Notes: generated by a model not told the origin, from the sequence alone. 64,000 bases of DNA from Gnetum montanum (GCA_015680685.1 MNCI01021017.1:381952-445951); one strand, 5' to 3'; shown: positions 43,863 to 55,616, numbered from the stretch's first letter. Program-made: numbers and translations.

Positions 43863-44314
43863 GCCTTTTTGAAAACTATTCTACTTGTCATTAAGATGGC
43901 AGGATTACTTTGTTGCATCCAAGCAATAGGGCCCCACACCCTACCTTCCCACATGATTTTGAAACATGGCTCTCTATGTATTAGACAAAGGGCAAAGGAG
44001 TTTTTGATCTTTTTGTTGCAAAACTTTAGTGTGGTGGTATGGTCACACATAGCATCTCGCATAGTAGCCATCATAGTAGAAAACCTATTGTCTCGATCTT
44101 CTAGCTTAATCATATAATTCATTGAAGATAATCCTAAAACATGTGCTAATGGTAAAGAGCTTGATAACATGTAAACAACAAGCACTCGTAAGCTATCCAA
44201 GATTTGGAACATGCCTGAGTTTAACTTGTATAATGCCAACAATACATTTTTAGTTAGTCACCACATTAACATGTTGTTTTAGAATCCACCTAGTATTTTT
44301 TACGATGTGGAAGG
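43863..44314 (+). pseudogene. NLI-interacting-factor (FCP1/SCP-type) phosphatase-like exon
   Basis: The segment starts after a polypyrimidine-AG acceptor at 43862 and ends at a GTAAGT donor at 44315. Its translation follows the plant NIF-domain pattern: G-L-L-C near the start, H-G-S-L-C-I-R-Q-R-A-K-E-F-L-I-F-L-L, N-F-S-V-V-V-W-S, then K-I-W-N-M-P-E-F-N-L-Y-N-A-N-N-T-F-L-V and N-P-P-S-I-F-Y. These enzymes dephosphorylate proteins such as the RNA polymerase II tail, using a DxDx(T/V)-type motif. Here motif I reads K-M-A-G and the later D-D-S-x-x-x site reads S-H-H-I-N-M, so catalysis is excluded. Stops at 44115-44117 and later. Probably a captured host exon now decayed. Confidence 0.55.
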
Positions 44315-44370
44315 GTAAGTGTGGCCTTAAGTTTTCCTTTTTTGCTTATCTTAGTTATTAGTTATTAGGC

Positions 44371-44690
44371 TACTTGGCTTTAATGGTTTTCTTTGTTTGA
44401 ATTGGTCTACTTGCAAGTACAAGGTGGATGACAAAGGATTTATCAATAGTGACCAGCTCCTACCCTTGGCCAAAACTACATTGGGGATTTTTGCCAAAAG
44501 CCCCATAGTGCGGCTTATAGTGGTAGAACAACTTAAACGTGACATGGGTTGGTATACCATGCATTATTCCATGGCTTAAAAAAGGTGTGTATCCAATGGA
44601 ACAACACATGGTTGGTGGGGTAAATTTAATGTTCACACATATTCCTTGAGGTCTCCAAGCCACCTTCTTCTAGCAAGCAAAGAAAAAATT
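44371..44690 (+). pseudogene. Exon-like segment of unknown family
   Basis: After a possible acceptor (ttattag at about 44370) one frame runs for 60 codons before the first stop at 44577-44579 and continues after it: C-K-Y-K-V-D-D-K-G-F, then L-A-K-T-T-L-G-I-F-A-K-S-P-I-V-R-L, then R-D-M-G-W-Y-T-M-H-Y and G-T-T-H-G-W-W-G-K-F. I do not recognise the family. It is downstream of the NIF-like exon and on the same strand, so it may be part of the same transcript. The end is uncertain. Confidence 0.4.
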
Positions 44691-44883
44691 TCTATTTTTT
44701 TTTTGTTACATTTTTTCTATTCTATCAACAATTTCATGGGTACATAGTTATGGGTTATTTAGATGTTTAAATGGTTTTGTCGATATGGTTGTAGATTTTG
44801 TTTTAACTAGTCATAGTTGTTATATTTTGGTTCTATGCACTATGCCTATGCCTAAGCTAATTAGCCTCTTATTTTATTGCAAG

Positions 44884-47546
44884 GGCTACCTTCTCCTCCA
44901 CAATCACATTGGTCATTTTAGGATGCTCTGAAGAGACTCTCATCCTCATGTACGGTAAGGTGGATTTAGCACAATAGCGGTTGGCTAGTAGGACACCTAG
45001 AAATGTCCAAGAAAACATTATGGATGTAGCTTTTCTAGACCTTTTCATGACCCATAGTCTAACCATCCATACTCCTAAGATGGTGAACATCATCGACTCC
45101 TTTGAAAAAGGAGTAAAGAAGTTCATCACCGAGGATCATTGTGTACCTATCACCCTAGCCATAAATGAGTCACATTTAGTGACCTCTTTAGCATTTCCTG
45201 TCAGGGCCTAAAGATTGTCATCAAAGTAGGTAAAGAGGTGGACCACTAGGAGGAGGTGGAAGAGTGGCTAGGCACTTGTCGTGGCCACAAGGGATTCTCT
45301 CTTAACCAATTCAAGGTTGCAAAGGATAGAGAGGCATATCCCTTATTCCTCTCCTAGCATTCCCTAAGTTGTTGTCAAAAGGCAAGATTATAGGGGTTGA
45401 ATAGGAATGAACCATGAAGAAGGTCCTTTTGAAGGATTCTCAATTTAACTAGGTTACTCATTTGGCTTTCAGACTATTTGGGAAAGTCCTTAACCTACAA
45501 GACAATCTCATGATGAAATTCCATATGCATTATGAATTTTTTATGACATCTCTACAGAGGTTTGTAGATTTTGTAGTGGTGAGGAAGGATCAAAAATTGG
45601 TAAGAAAATATCTATCCCAACTCTCCAAGCCATGGGTGAGGCATGTTTTTCCCATCTATAGGCTCAAAACCAGCCAAAGGATGGCAAGGAATCATTGTTT
45701 GTCACCACTAAGGAACTTAGTGGTAGGCATTGTGCTTCCCCTGACAGCATGGGGGTTGAGCCCTAGGTTAAGCATGGCAACGTTAAAAGGACCAAGACAT
45801 TGTAGGTTGAAGCTAAAGATGAAGCTAAAGCCAAATTGAATAGGTCCATGACTGAGGAATTGGCCCCAGTAATTAAGTAATCCTCTAAGAGGAGATTTAT
45901 TAGTAGACTTGGCCAGATGTGTGATGTGATTACATGTATATTTAAGTTTTGTTTTATGTTTTTAGTTTTTCTATGTCCTTAGGCTATGTTTTTATTTTTT
46001 TTACGCAAAATATGCTAAGCCATTCCACATTTTTTTTGTTGGTCTCCTAGGCAAGCAACAAGAGTTGGCAGCCCATGCAACAGTAGTAGAGGTGGAGTAG
46101 AAGTGCTTAGAGGAGGAGCTCCTACAAACACATGAGGATGATAGGTTATCCAATGTTACATTGGATGATTTTGACACTATATTTGACTCCTCTTAGTTAG
46201 GTGAACCCCTTGCTATCACTTCAAATGATGCTTTAGGTATATGTATATTTTTTTACACATTTGAGCTTTTTTTGTCTCATGTTTAAACTTGGTCTTAACC
46301 ATTGGATGATTGCTATGGTTGTCTTAGATATTAAGCCCCAACCTACTAGCTCAACCTCCACATTGCACATGAAGCCATGGGTGGATGCTCCTGATAAGAG
46401 GAAATTCATGTGTGGAATGGCTGAGGACATGATCGATTGGTTACAACAAATTGCTCCTAATGTTAGTAAGAACATAGCTTATTTTGCACTTTTAGCTTTT
46501 GTAGTTCTATTATTTTAGTTATCTTTTTTTTTTCATTATTTCTTGGTTATTTGGTCATTTATTATTTTTCCATACATCTTGTGTTATTTTTAGTGCCTAA
46601 GATTAGATGGAATCCTAACGACCCCATTGAGGTTGATGCCTTTCCCAGCTTACCATCAAATGTAGAAAATGTTCCACAAAAGTTGTATGAAATTTTCACT
46701 AAATGTGCATTTTCATGTACTAAAACTTCATGGGAAACCCAACGTTCCAATGGGAACTAGTTGTAGTATTTAAAAGGGAAAACAAGTCGCTAGTTACTGT
46801 GAACAAATATCTTAAAGATTGCAAGGAATTTGTGGAGGCCCAGGTGGCCAATAGGAGTTCCTTGTGAAGTAAAGAGATCGAGTGGGCTAGGTGCTGGAAT
46901 TCCATCCATGACAAGGTTGCTCTTGCCAAAGAGGTTGTTGAGTAGAAGCTTTAGATGGACTTACTAGCACGTAAGGCTAGAGAGTGGTGGGATTATTGTG
47001 CATGGATCCTTCAGTGGGATCGTGCACAAAAAGACTAGAAAAAGAAGTATAAGGCTGAATGTGAAGCCTATCTTAAGTGGTTAAAGGATGAGTCCATTGA
47101 ATGGTGTAATTTAGAGTTGTTTATGAAGTGGACTCAAGTAGAGAGTGCTTTCAAGTTATTTGAAAGTTCTCTGATAGTGGTCGATTCTCCATCTCACTAG
47201 ATCACTAATACTTTTGATGAGGTGGCTACTACTACATTTTCATGGAAGCCACCTTCATGAACCAAGGTTTATGAGAGCAACATCCTAATGGATGTTAATC
47301 TTAGAGATGTAGATTGGGTTCACATGACTAAGGATCAAATCCTCCATCATTTGGAGGTTGTTCTTTAAAGCCTTTCCCTAGAAGATGTTGCTACTGAGCC
47401 CTCCCAAATTTTTTTATTATTTTATTTCATCATATTTTAATTTAAATCATTTTATAATTTTGTTTTATACTATGTTGATTACTAATTACACTCATGTTAT
47501 TATGGTATAGGTACTAGGTGATGCTGATGGTCCCAATGATGAAGAT
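44884..47546 (+). pseudogene. Multi-exon gene-like block of unknown family, antisense to element
   Basis: Coding-like segments are separated by T-rich introns with canonical ends. They are 44884 to about 45930 (acceptor ttattgcaag), 46051-46236 (acceptor ggtctcctag, donor GTATAT), 46328-46465 (acceptor gttgtcttag, donor GTAAGA), 46594 to about 47400 (acceptor gttatttttag) and 47511-47546 (acceptor atggtatag, donor GTAAGT). Readable parts include K-I-V-I-K-V-G-K-E-V, E-E-W-L-G-T-C, F-V-D-F-V-V-V-R-K-D-Q-K-L-V-R-K-Y-L, K-P-W-V-D-A-P-D-K-R-K-F and a charged, W-rich helix-like part at 46790-47160. The exons carry stops and shifts. No family recognised; it could be a Tat-type antisense ORF or captured host sequence. 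Confidence 0.5.
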
Positions 47547-47907
47547 GTAAGTGCTCCTCAATCCTCTCCAAAAGACCCTTACTACCATCATTTAGTTATT
47601 ATTTTTAGTTATCTCTACTTGTTATGATGTTGATCATGTTATTATGACATTGTGGCTAGTGTTAGCCTTTATTTATTGAGAGATCGTTTATTATTTTATG
47701 TATTATTTAAGCCTTTATCAAGCTATGTGATAAACATTTAGAATATTACTATTTTTAAATTTTAATTTTGATTATATGTTTGGATGCATAATGTTTTATT
47801 CATGTTATATGTTACATGTTTTCATTCATGTTATAGGGCTATATTGATTAAATATGTAAAATGACAATAATGTAAACTAAGTTGTAAATGGTGATAAGAG
47901 GTTTGTT

Positions 47908-48273
47908 AGTTTTAGGCCATAGCAAGCTATGCATTATTTGCCAATTTTAGGCCATAGTGGACCATGCATTGTTTGCTAGTTTTAGGCCATGATGGACCTT
48001 ATGTTTTTCTAGTTTTAGGCCATGGTAGGCCTTATGTTTTTCTAGTTTAAGGTCATCATAGGCCCCACATTTTTCTAGTTTAAGGCTATGGTGGATCCCA
48101 CATTTTTCCAATTTTAGGCTATGGTGGACCCTATGTTTTTTCAATTTCAAGTCATAAAGGGTCCTAAATTTTGCTAGTTTTAGACCATGGTAGGCCCTAC
48201 ATTTTTCTACTTTAAGGTCATAGTAGGCCCCTATGTTTTGCCAGTTTTAGATAATGGTAGGCTCCGTGTTTTG
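47908..48273 (-). repeat. 33-bp minisatellite, ~11 units
   Basis: Units of the type ttttaggccatggtaggccttatgtttttctag repeat every 33 bases with point changes. Because 33 is a multiple of 3, one - strand frame is open for 67 codons (48150-47947) as an 11-residue repeat L-K-L-E-K-H-K-V-H-H-G. No evidence of translation. It sits between the antisense block and the protease remnant. Confidence 0.8.
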
Positions 48274-48879
48274 AAAAGGAAATTTTTGTCATTTTTACAT
48301 TTTAAAATTTTTATGACTTTTTAGGTTTTGAAGTTTTTATGTTATTTTTCATGTTTCATGTTTGAAATAAAAGGCATAAAAGGTAAAATTGTAAAAAAAA
48401 TGAATCTTAGGCTATGCATGAAGTAAAATTAAATAATATAAAACAAAGTTAGGCAAAATGATGCATGCAAATAATGTTTAAACTAGGCTAGGAAGGATCT
48501 AGGAAAAGAAGGCTACATGATTATAGGTGCAAGGGTAAGCAAATTGGAAGGGGAATATGTAAATTATGTAAGTGTTTCCTAATCTTCAAAAGATTAGAAA
48601 AGGTATATGGTCTACTTTACATAATCTTGTATTCTCCATTTCTTTCACTAACCATGTTGAAATGAAGCTCTTCTTATGGTACTTTCATGGACCAATTGTT
48701 ATTAGTTTTGGCCTTTCTTGCTCTATCTAGCTTCTCAACTTTGTAGTTAACAATAGAAGCTTCTTCCTAAATCTCCACTTTGAATCGTCATTCAATGTCA
48801 ACATTGTTGACCACCAATGGAACAACATTGTTACCATGAATGATTATTTCATCTCCCTTGTAAGGTAGGTGAATTTCTT
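48274..48879 (-). other. Junction region where pol should begin
   Basis: Downstream of the protease remnant on the element strand, RT should start here. No RT motif was found on the - strand; only A-rich and low-complexity sequence around 48350-48480. Confidence 0.45.
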
Positions 48880-49140
48880 AGTGGATGGGTAAGGAAAAAA
48901 CTCATAATTAAGCTAGCCAAGGCCTTCTTAGGATGAAATTTGACAATTGTAAGGAATTTTCCCCTTATCGTAAAGTCTAAAGAAATGAAATATTTTGCAA
49001 AAACATGAGATTCATTAAAGGATTTAAGGGTAGATGTTCAAGTGTATTGCATGTGATTTGTTAAGCCTAAGTGTTTGAAAATGGTATAGGGTATCATGTT
49101 AGTTGCCACTCCATCATCAACATGCATCCTATTCACTTTG
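48880..49140 (-). pseudogene. Aspartic protease remnant of Tat-like copy 2
   Basis: On the - strand: V-N-R-M-H-V-D-D-G-V-A-T-N-M-I-P-Y-T-I-F-K-H-L-G, with L-D-F-T-I-R-G-K-F-L further on. This follows the V-(L/H)-V-D-G-G-A-x-x-N-(L/I)-M-P pattern of gypsy proteases in the Tat/Athila side; here the triad reads D-D-G. It would cut the Gag-Pol precursor. The domain's I-x-G-R end is not seen, so it is incomplete. Confidence 0.6.
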
Positions 49141-49559
49141 TATTATCCTACTCATATGATTATAAATAGGGAAGCTTTGGTTATCTCACCATTTGGGGGT
49201 TGGTTTTGATCTCACTGTTGTGGAACACTAGTGCTATTGACCTCATTTCTTTCTTTGGTGAGGTAGGTACCATTACTACATGGATGTACTCATCACTAGT
49301 GGTGATGTCCTCACTAATGAAAATAGAGGTCAACATCTTTACTAGTGTCTTATGGTGAGCAGTGCAAGTCATGACCAAATCATATAGGCTAAGGGATGTG
49401 TTATTTTACTTTCAAGACTATTTAACTTACTCCATGGCATTAATGAAGTCCTTGTTGTTGGTTTTTTAATTCTCATTCTTATTGTTTTTGACTTCATTCA
49501 AGCATTCTAGGATGCTAACTTCATGCTTCAAGGATTGTGTTTTGGCCTCTTTTCCCTTT

Positions 49560-52090
49560 TCTTGTACTTTGGGCTTCTTCCATAGTCAAGTGGTTGAAGT
49601 GGCCTAAGTGTTAGTGTTCATTGGGATAGATGAGATAGGAGTGGGATTTGGTGGGCCCACTTCCTTCCATACCTTGGCCTACTTATTGTCTTTCTTTTTA
49701 GGCTTCACTTTGGGCTTCTTGCATTGTGTAGTTGGTGTTTTTTTGTTCTTATTATTTGTTTGGAAAGAATCTATTGCATTGGCCATCACAGGGGAATGTT
49801 GTTTAGTCATTATTGTTGTTTTAGTTGCTATGGGAGAGGGCACCCTAATCAAAAAAGGATCCTTGGGAGGCATAGGTTATGGTATCCTTCCAAAAAAGGG
49901 AACATTGAGCTAGTTGAAGCTAAAGGATCCCTATCTTTGTGAGGAGGTACACAAATCATGAATCACTCCTATGTAGGTCTAGAGTTGTTGGTCACATTGA
50001 ATGATGATATAGTGTATGGGCTATTGTTGGCATTCAATGGGTTCTTGTAGACTTTCATGAATTGGTTTTATGGTCTAACTAGGTTAGAGGTATTAAAGAC
50101 TAACTCCTCAGTATCTATCATTTTCTATAGGTAATCCTTGAGGACCAAGCAAAAATCATTTTCATGACTTGGTAGTTGATGATAGTAATAAAATTAGTTA
50201 AGTGTAAAGTACTTAGGCATCAATGGATCATCCTTAGTTGTAAGAGAAAGGTTCTTGGAAATTTCACATAGTCTATCATGCATCTTGTAAACATTCTTAG
50301 TCATTTTTTTATATAGTATTCCATTGTTCTTTAATAATTTGTCAAGGAGTTTAGATGATTTTAATTGTAGCCTAGTGCACTTAGGTCAGTATTTGCACTC
50401 AAAATTGGACCTTATATTGTCTAATGTAGAGGTCCCAAATGTTGACGGATAGTTATTCATTGTGAGGGCCTTGTGTTTTTTTTCTCTCTGGCCACAGTGG
50501 CCATGATACATTATTTTACCTTCCATTTTCCTTATCTTTCTAAGTGTGTTGATTCTTATATTCCACATAAGTGGGGTCATGACTAGCCTTCTCAGCATCC
50601 TCTATGTTCTTTGTTTGAGAAAAGGCCTAGCTAAGTTATTAGGGGTCTAGGTAGTAGAGTTTGGACTTAATGAAATCATTAACTACCCCCTTGAATCTAG
50701 TGAGAAGATGGGTTTTGGCTATGGGTTCTAGAATCTCATTAAGAAGAGCATTTCATCATTGTAAAAATTTTTGAATGCACTCAAGGAGTCCCTGCTTGAC
50801 CTTCATTAGTTGGTTAAGAGTCATATTGGATTTCAAGTTGTACTTGAGATGGTTAACAAATTGTGATATCAAGTCCTTAAGCAAGGATATAGATTTTCTT
50901 GGTAATGTGCAAGACTAGTCTAGAGACTTTCCTATTAGGGACATATGGAACATTTACTTTATAGTATGCAACTAGGTTTGCAAAAATAAATACCTTAAAT
51001 GGAATGTGATACGGTATGCATTAGGATCACCATCACCATTGAACTTGGTAAATTGAGGTATAGGGATGCTCAATGAAAGAGTTATCTCTAGGATAGCAAG
51101 ACTAATTGGATCATCTTGATAGAAGTCCAGGATCTTCACTGTCCAAGTTGTGGAGGAATTAAGCTTCTATAACTCTTTCATAAGATCCTAGATCATTTGA
51201 AATTCTTGATCCATGCCTTGGAGCATCCCAATAAGTTGTGACATCTATATAAATGGCTATGGTTTAAGTTGGGAGTACTGTGGCCTTGCGATGGGTTGTG
51301 GCACTGAAGGAAGAGGTTAGATTATCATGGTTGTAGGAGAGCCAAATAGTGAGAAGAAGGTTGAAGTAGGTATTTTAGGAACAAAGGGCACAAAGGGTAT
51401 TTATGACCCTTGGGTTATTTGAGATTCCACCATGGGGCTTGTTGTCATAGAGAAGGGATGAGTGGTAGTGATAACCACCAGTGCAGACCAAGCTAACTGT
51501 GGATGTGTGGTGAACAACATGGATGAGAGAACAAGTATGGTTTGGAGTAGTAATTGCACTTGATGTGTTGCTATAATGCATATTAGCCCAAACATGATTG
51601 GATAGATAGGAGAAGAAGGTTGAGGTACTTGCCCCATAAGCATTGTAGGGGAGGCCAAAGTAGGTGCAATGGTTTGAGGTGCCAATTATTAAAAGAAGCT
51701 TCCTATGTAATTTTCTAGTTCAAGTTTAGCCTTAAACTCATCTTGCTCCTCATGATGGCTTTGTGAACTGAGATTTTCACTCTCTTCATCCATCTCAATC
51801 AAATGATTTAGTATACATGTGTATGTGTCATTGAGTGGTATCTTGTCATAGGGGGAGAGTATGTACTCCTTTTCATTTTGGTGCATTAACTCATATTCAT
51901 GCTTGGCCTTGGCCTCCATTCATAGGATGAGGAAGCTAGCTTGGATTTTGGCACAAATGAATTTGTAATGGTCATTATTTATAACTAAAAAATTAGGGTC
52001 TTACCTTGTTAACCTGAGCGATTGCCTATGCTTAGCTATGACAAGGTTTTTTGGGTCATAGATCCTTACAACATCTTGGTTAGATGCCAT
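49560..52090 (-). pseudogene. gag pseudogene of Tat-like copy 2
   Basis: Start at 52090 (M-A-S-N-Q-D-V-V-R-I-Y-D-P-K-N). An acidic N-terminal part is open at 51919-51689 (N-E-K-E-Y-I-L-S-P-Y; D-E-E-S-E-N-L-S-S-Q-S). The capsid domain is at about 50920-50640 (D-L-I-S-Q-F-V-N-H-L-K-Y-N-L-K; M-K-V-K-Q-G-L-L-E; F-I-K-S-K-L-Y-Y-L-D-P), nearly the same words as copy 1. The lysine-rich tail at 49873-49679 (M-P-P-K-D-P-F-L-I-R-V) pairs with copy 1 at 3336-3124. Stops and shifts throughout. Confidence 0.65.
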
Positions 52091-52912
52091 GTTGGTTAGG
52101 TTGAGGAGCAAGATGATTGATTGGCTGAAAGACATGTTTTATGGTTTTGAATTTTTTTTAATAAGTTTTATAATTAATTTTTTAAATCAAAATTTCAGCG
52201 AGTGGAATTTTTCAAGATGTAAAGGATTGTGATGGAAAAATGGTGTAAACTGCAATTGCAGGTGTGATGTAGGTTGTAGAAACAATGATGTGTACTACAC
52301 TTGGAATAATGAGAAAGTTGTAGATGTTGGAAAGGACAACTACACTTTCTTATCTAGCAACATCTATGTTGGAGGGTATGTAGTAGACCATTGTATTGTC
52401 CAGCCAACTATGTTGAGGTAGATCATGGAGAATGTGTTTTTACTTGGTAAACTAAGCTAGGAATTTTTTCATCCTTGAGGATGTATTTTGGCTTTGAAAA
52501 ACCAAGTGTGAGAATTTTAGGTTTTCCAAGGACTATGCTAGAGTCTTGGAAGTATTCACATTGGATTTTCCGTAAAATTTCATAGTAGACGGATTTGGCT
52601 TTTAGGATGGGGCTACATTTGTTATCAGGGTATCCTAAATGTGGGTTTTGCAAGTTCAAATGTGATTACGTTGTCCTTGCCAACTCTAGCAACTACTGCA
52701 AAAATAATTTAGAAGCCTAAAGTACCCACAATAACTAAACTAGATATTTAGTTGTGGAAATCTGAATACCAACATTGGTTTTATTGGTAGATTCTTGTAG
52801 GTTTTTGATTTCAAAATGTAGAAGACTTGATTTGGGGAAATGTTTGAAAAGTGTTTTGAAAACTAGTTGGAAAAGGTTTTTGGAAAATGTTTTGGACTAA
52901 GAATTTGGATGG
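52091..52912 (-). other. 5' leader of Tat-like copy 2
   Basis: Between PBS and gag start, 820 bases, comparable to the 1.0 kb in copy 1. No frame matching copy 1 and no minisatellite of the 44-bp type. Presumably untranslated leader. Confidence 0.5.
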
Positions 52913-52932
52913 GGGTCCTCCTTCTAGCACCA
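52913..52932 (-). other. PBS of Tat-like copy 2
   Basis: - strand TGGTGCTAGAAGGAGGACCC starts six bases from the LTR edge (TGTTG.. on +, ..CAACA on -). TGG at the start fits the CCA end of a tRNA; the tRNA itself is not identified. Confidence 0.6.
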
Positions 52933-52938
52933 AAAAAC

Positions 52939-54212
52939 TGTTGTGTCTGAAAAATTTGGTTGCTAGAAAAATCAAAAATTCTAGATGAAACAACCTAACT
53001 TTGGATCCTAATGGTCTTCAAGAAATAGGATCCAAGGTGCCCTAGATGATCTAGTCAATCATCAAGAACTTAGAAAATGTAAATGGAAAATGTAAAATAA
53101 AATTGTAGGTTTGATGAAAAATAATCATGAAATTAAACTTGTAATCAAATTTACACTACAAGTGAACTCAAAAACTTTATTAAAACAACAAAAATGTTCA
53201 AAGTATAGAGTTCAAGGAGTACAAATTCTATTCTCAAGTGCACAAGAAGCTTGTTTAAATAGAGCGTGAAGTCTATTGGAGCCAGCAAGTTTTATTCTAC
53301 AGCCAAACTCCATGATCTAGGTACTCCCCAACTCCACTCATCAAAAGCCTCTTGTTGGTCTTTGCTTGAATTTTTAAATTTTGGATGTAAATGGTGTGAA
53401 TAATGGTATTTGACTTTTGTGAAAATAGGACTACATTGAGAGTCTTTTGTACTTAGGTAGATGGCAAATCAAAAGTCTTGTAAGTACTAAAAATGGATTT
53501 TTTGGTGCTCAAGGTTGCTATGGTGGTATGGCTGAAAAAAATGTTCTAGAACTAGAATGATATGTTCACATTTTGCTTTTATAGTCTTTGAAATTGTTGA
53601 ATTTGATATGCAAATTTTTTCCATGATTTTTGATAGATTGATGTTATTTGTAGCTATTGTAGATCATAATTCCTAGTGTAGTTGGCCATTTATGGCAAGT
53701 CTTTATACCCAAGGATCATCAAAACCACACCGAATACTAAAAATAGTAAAAAAACTCTTGTGACTATATTAGCTTCAGCTTAACTATGCTGGACTTGAAG
53801 AAGTGCACTAGCATTGTTAGAATTTGCTAGGAAATGTGGTGGGTATGATAGCCATGCGAATACTACTAAAAATCTGAGATGACTATGCTTTTCATGTTGT
53901 AACTGCTTGGAATTGTATCAACTATGTTGAAAATTGTTGGAAAATTGAAAACCCAACACCACCAACATTGGCCTTGCAATATCCACATTGGGTTTTATGA
54001 CTACACTGGGAATTATGGGGAAATCGAAGATCCAACAACACCAACACTAGGTAGAGATATATCTAGCATAGTTGAGACTATACCCCCCACAAAAACCCAT
54101 GAAAATGCCAAATTTGGCAATCCCCAAGGCATTTTTGGCCTTCTCAAGCCCATATATAGACATAATACCACTTTTCCACTTGGGAAGTGAGGCAGTAGTA
54201 ACTTCTAAGGCA
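52939..54212 (-). repeat. 5' LTR of Tat-like copy 2
   Basis: 1274 bp, TGCCTTAGAAG.. to ..CAGACACAACA on the - strand. Direct repeat of 41538-42564, and its inner 150 bp match the LTR start of copy 1 at 6620. The flank after it (tttttt) cannot be compared with a left flank because the left LTR is truncated. Confidence 0.75.
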
Positions 54213-54729
54213 TTTTTTAGTCCCAAAATTCAAAGTATGCAAGATTGTAGCTCATGGGCTACAAACATTACATTTAGAATAAGATCTTACCTCAAGTTGG
54301 GTGGTAAAGGTTATAAGCTACAACATGTGTTGCCTTGGTGGTGTTTCATTCATGATTAAGAAAAAATAAAAAGATTTTTGAAAGTTTATTCATCAAAGGA
54401 AAAGTTTTAAACTAAAAATTCTCTTTTATGAGATTCTGTAGTTTCATGAAATTTTTCTTTTTAATGACAAGGATGAGCTAGTATGATATTGATAAAATAG
54501 TGACAACATTTTTATCTTCTTTAAGGGAACTATGCAAGGAAACAAAAACCTAGCCTTAGAAAAAGTAGCTAATGCAACATAACTTTATGGAGAAATGCTT
54601 ACATGGAGAGGATCTTTGGTATGACAAATAGTTTGGAAAAATCTAAACCATGCTCTTTAAATTGGTTTAGTTAAACAATGGTGCACTAACAAAGCTATTT
54701 TATTCTTTAAGAAAGGAGATAGATCTTTA
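54213..54729. other. Spacer without a recognisable gene
   Basis: About 520 AT-rich bases, no repeat partner found inside the window and no useful frame. Confidence 0.45.
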
Positions 54730-55592
54730 TGAAGCATCAATAAGTTAGTTGCATCAATACATGCCCATTAATGTAGTCTCATTGACACATCCCTATTGAC
54801 ATATCGTAGGATGCATTGGCACATTTGTATCAATGTTGATCCTCCTAAAGCCTATATAAGTGCACATACTAGTGGCATTTATAGCACCATTGATCAATCC
54901 CTTAGATAAATTCTTGTAGTTTTCTTTTGTAAAACATAGCAAAATTTTTCCTCTAAGTGTCTACAACATGGATTGAATTGATTGTGTGAAATTTTATTCA
55001 AGTGTAATATGTACTTAAACACATTCTCATGACTGAAAATAGAATTGAAACTTCTTCTCTACATTATATCACTTAAATTAGCTTAAGTTTAATTTTTAGC
55101 ATATGACTTTAAATGTAGTTTATTTTCTTATACTTAAGTGTTTAATATTCTCATTCATAAGTAACATGAGTATGACCACTTAAATCATAATATACAAACT
55201 CTTGGTAATCCCATTAGTAAATACTTGGTAACCTAGCAATGTTAGTCTATGTTCATAATGTGTATGGAAAGTGGAAACATATGCCCCACATTTAGGATAG
55301 TTTAGTTATTAATTAGTAAAGTTAAATATTTCAACACTTCCTTTAGTTAGTCATTTTATAGATAAAATAATAATAAAAATTATAAAAATAAATATCTTAC
55401 ACATCAATCACACTTAGACATATGAATAAAGTTAACCCAAGTAATGATTGAGAAGACAATGACTAGTAACCAGATGTTTTACTATCTAAGGATGTAGGCC
55501 ACTTATCTAATAAGTCCATGGAATTCAATCAGAGCATGCATACATGCTAGTAAATTGTATGTTTGGGCATAGGAAATACCCATTACTCATCA
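54730..55592 (+). repeat. Athila-like 5' LTR on the + strand
   Basis: Ends ..ctcatca directly before a tRNA-Asp-type PBS, like the CTCATCA end at 32123. TATATAAG box at 54853-54860 in the context aaagcctatataagtgcac. The left edge (tgaagcatcaa) is a guess from length (863 bp) and from the TG start. Only about 230 bases of internal sequence follow before copia-like copy B interrupts. Confidence 0.55.
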
Positions 55593-55593
55593 T

Positions 55594-55616
55594 TGGCACC
55601 TTTTTTGGGGACTTCG
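55594..55616 (+). other. PBS, tRNA-Asp type (degraded)
   Basis: TGGCACCTTTTTTGGGGACT follows the LTR by one base and fits TGGCGCCGTTGCCGGGGAC of Athila-group elements, with the middle changed to T. Confidence 0.65.

Larger units (their letters stand above)
41538..54212 (-). mobile_element. Tat-like Ty3/gypsy element copy 2 with an antisense gene block
   Basis: Direct repeats 41538-42564 and 52939-54212 are LTRs. On the - strand the order is PBS (52932-52913), leader, gag from 52090, protease around 49140-48880, a 33-bp minisatellite, a 4-kb region whose coding signal is on the opposite (+) strand, PPT, LTR. RT, RNase H and integrase are absent. Tat-group elements (Ogre, Grande) are known to carry extra, sometimes antisense, ORFs between pol and the 3' LTR, and this layout fits that except for the loss of pol. 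Left LTR is truncated at 41537. Confidence 0.65.

Noticed and set aside
43835-44242. 135-codon open frame on the - strand opposite the NIF-like exon
   Set aside because: It is a shadow of the + strand coding-like segment; its translation has no recognisable motif, while the + strand has family motifs and splice sites.
47908-48273. CRISPR-like regular repeats
   Set aside because: Units are directly adjacent with no unique spacers and the setting is a plant retrotransposon; this is a minisatellite.
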